Of a stretch of DNA of 6,448 bases, positions 6,368 through 6,448 are shown piece by piece. Source of the stretch: an uncultured Lachnospiraceae bacterium. GTDB lineage: Bacteria; Bacillota; Clostridia; Lachnospirales; Lachnospiraceae. The stretch's first letter is position 1, and each line of letters begins with the position of its first letter. The DNA lies in the NCBI GenBank assembly GCA_945827765.1, contig CALZPS010000096.1:1-6448 (forward strand), read 5' to 3'. The notes below the pieces were generated by a model, which saw only the letters and a list, made by a program, of their open reading frames with translations, was not told the origin of the DNA and did no database searches. A program made the position numbers and the translations under genes.

Positions 6368-6373
6368 TTTTTT
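6333..6373 (+). terminator. Terminator hairpin with T6 tail
   Basis: CCTCGCA (6333-6339) pairs with TGCGAGG (6361-6367), with GG/CC pairs (6343-6344, 6357-6358) further in, and TTTTTT follows at 6368-6373. No gene ends close by; the nearest stop is at 6186, which already has its own terminator. It may be a second stop for that transcript or part of the repeat. The right arm can also pair with 6236-6246, giving a longer competing stem. Confidence 0.65.
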
Positions 6374-6401
6374 CTGTGCAGAAGGACTCTGCTACCTAAG
6401 G

Positions 6402-6448
6402 CTGTCTCTTATACACATCTCCGAGCCCACGAGACCGTACTAGATCTC
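6402..6448 (+). other. Nextera sequencing adapter (not genomic)
   Basis: 6402-6420 is the 19-base Tn5 mosaic end CTGTCTCTTATACACATCT, followed by the Nextera read-through CCGAGCCCACGAGAC (6421-6435), CGTACTAG (6436-6443, the i7 index known as N702) and ATCTC (6444-6448), the beginning of the P7 side. The genome therefore ends at about 6401 and this part should be trimmed. Confidence 0.98.

Noticed and set aside
1..6401. CRISPR array, tRNA or rRNA
   Set aside because: No regularly spaced repeats, tRNA-like cloverleaf with a conserved T-loop, or rRNA-like sequence was seen.
6402..6420. Tn5/IS50 mosaic end, suggesting a transposon boundary
   Set aside because: It is followed directly by Nextera adapter and index sequence, so it comes from library preparation.

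Overview
The window looks like a contig end from a low-to-moderate GC Firmicute. It is most likely a gut-type clostridium, and Lachnospiraceae-like is my best guess from protein style. Supporting signs are strong AGGAGG-type ribosome sites, an ECF sigma/zinc-finger anti-sigma/YfjL-like operon, a Gram-positive PilZ protein, and an exported protein with the clostridial STFAWF-type signal. This is inference from sequence style, because there is no rRNA or other marker gene. The last 47 bases are Nextera library adapter, not genome.

Layout. (1) 1-1426, plus strand: a glycogen synthase (GlgA, GT5) gene whose first codons lie off the window. The first 40 bases are damaged: an in-frame stop, and VV where the family has GG. 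It ends in a strong hairpin at 1444-1468. (2) 3283-1560, minus strand: a tight three-gene operon. It encodes an ECF sigma factor, a membrane anti-sigma with a zinc-binding HxxxCxxC motif, and a membrane-anchored YfjL-like protein. A candidate autoregulated ECF promoter (TGTAAC-N17-CTACTA) lies just upstream. (3) 3548-5187, plus strand: a PilZ protein that should bind cyclic di-GMP, overlapping by ATGA a single-pass membrane protein with a large extracytoplasmic domain. (4) 5188-5496: a 309-base gap with a good sigma-A promoter and a leader of about 260 nt that can form several hairpins, including two mutually exclusive ones. (5) 5497-6186: a Cys-free secreted protein with an STFAWF signal, followed by a terminator. 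(6) 6236-6401: gene-free DNA with an 11-bp perfect inverted repeat, GGGGAC repeats and a second terminator. (7) 6402-6448: adapter.

How the genes may work together. The sigma operon is probably an envelope-stress type circuit, held off by the membrane anti-sigma. The PilZ/membrane-protein/exported-protein cluster is the most interesting part. A cyclic di-GMP sensor is translationally coupled to a membrane protein whose outer domain resembles camelysin/TasA-like surface proteins, and a separately transcribed small export follows. I read this as a candidate second-messenger-controlled surface-fibre or matrix module. The link is inferred from gene order and protein features, not proven. No signal peptidase, sortase or diguanylate cyclase is visible in the window.
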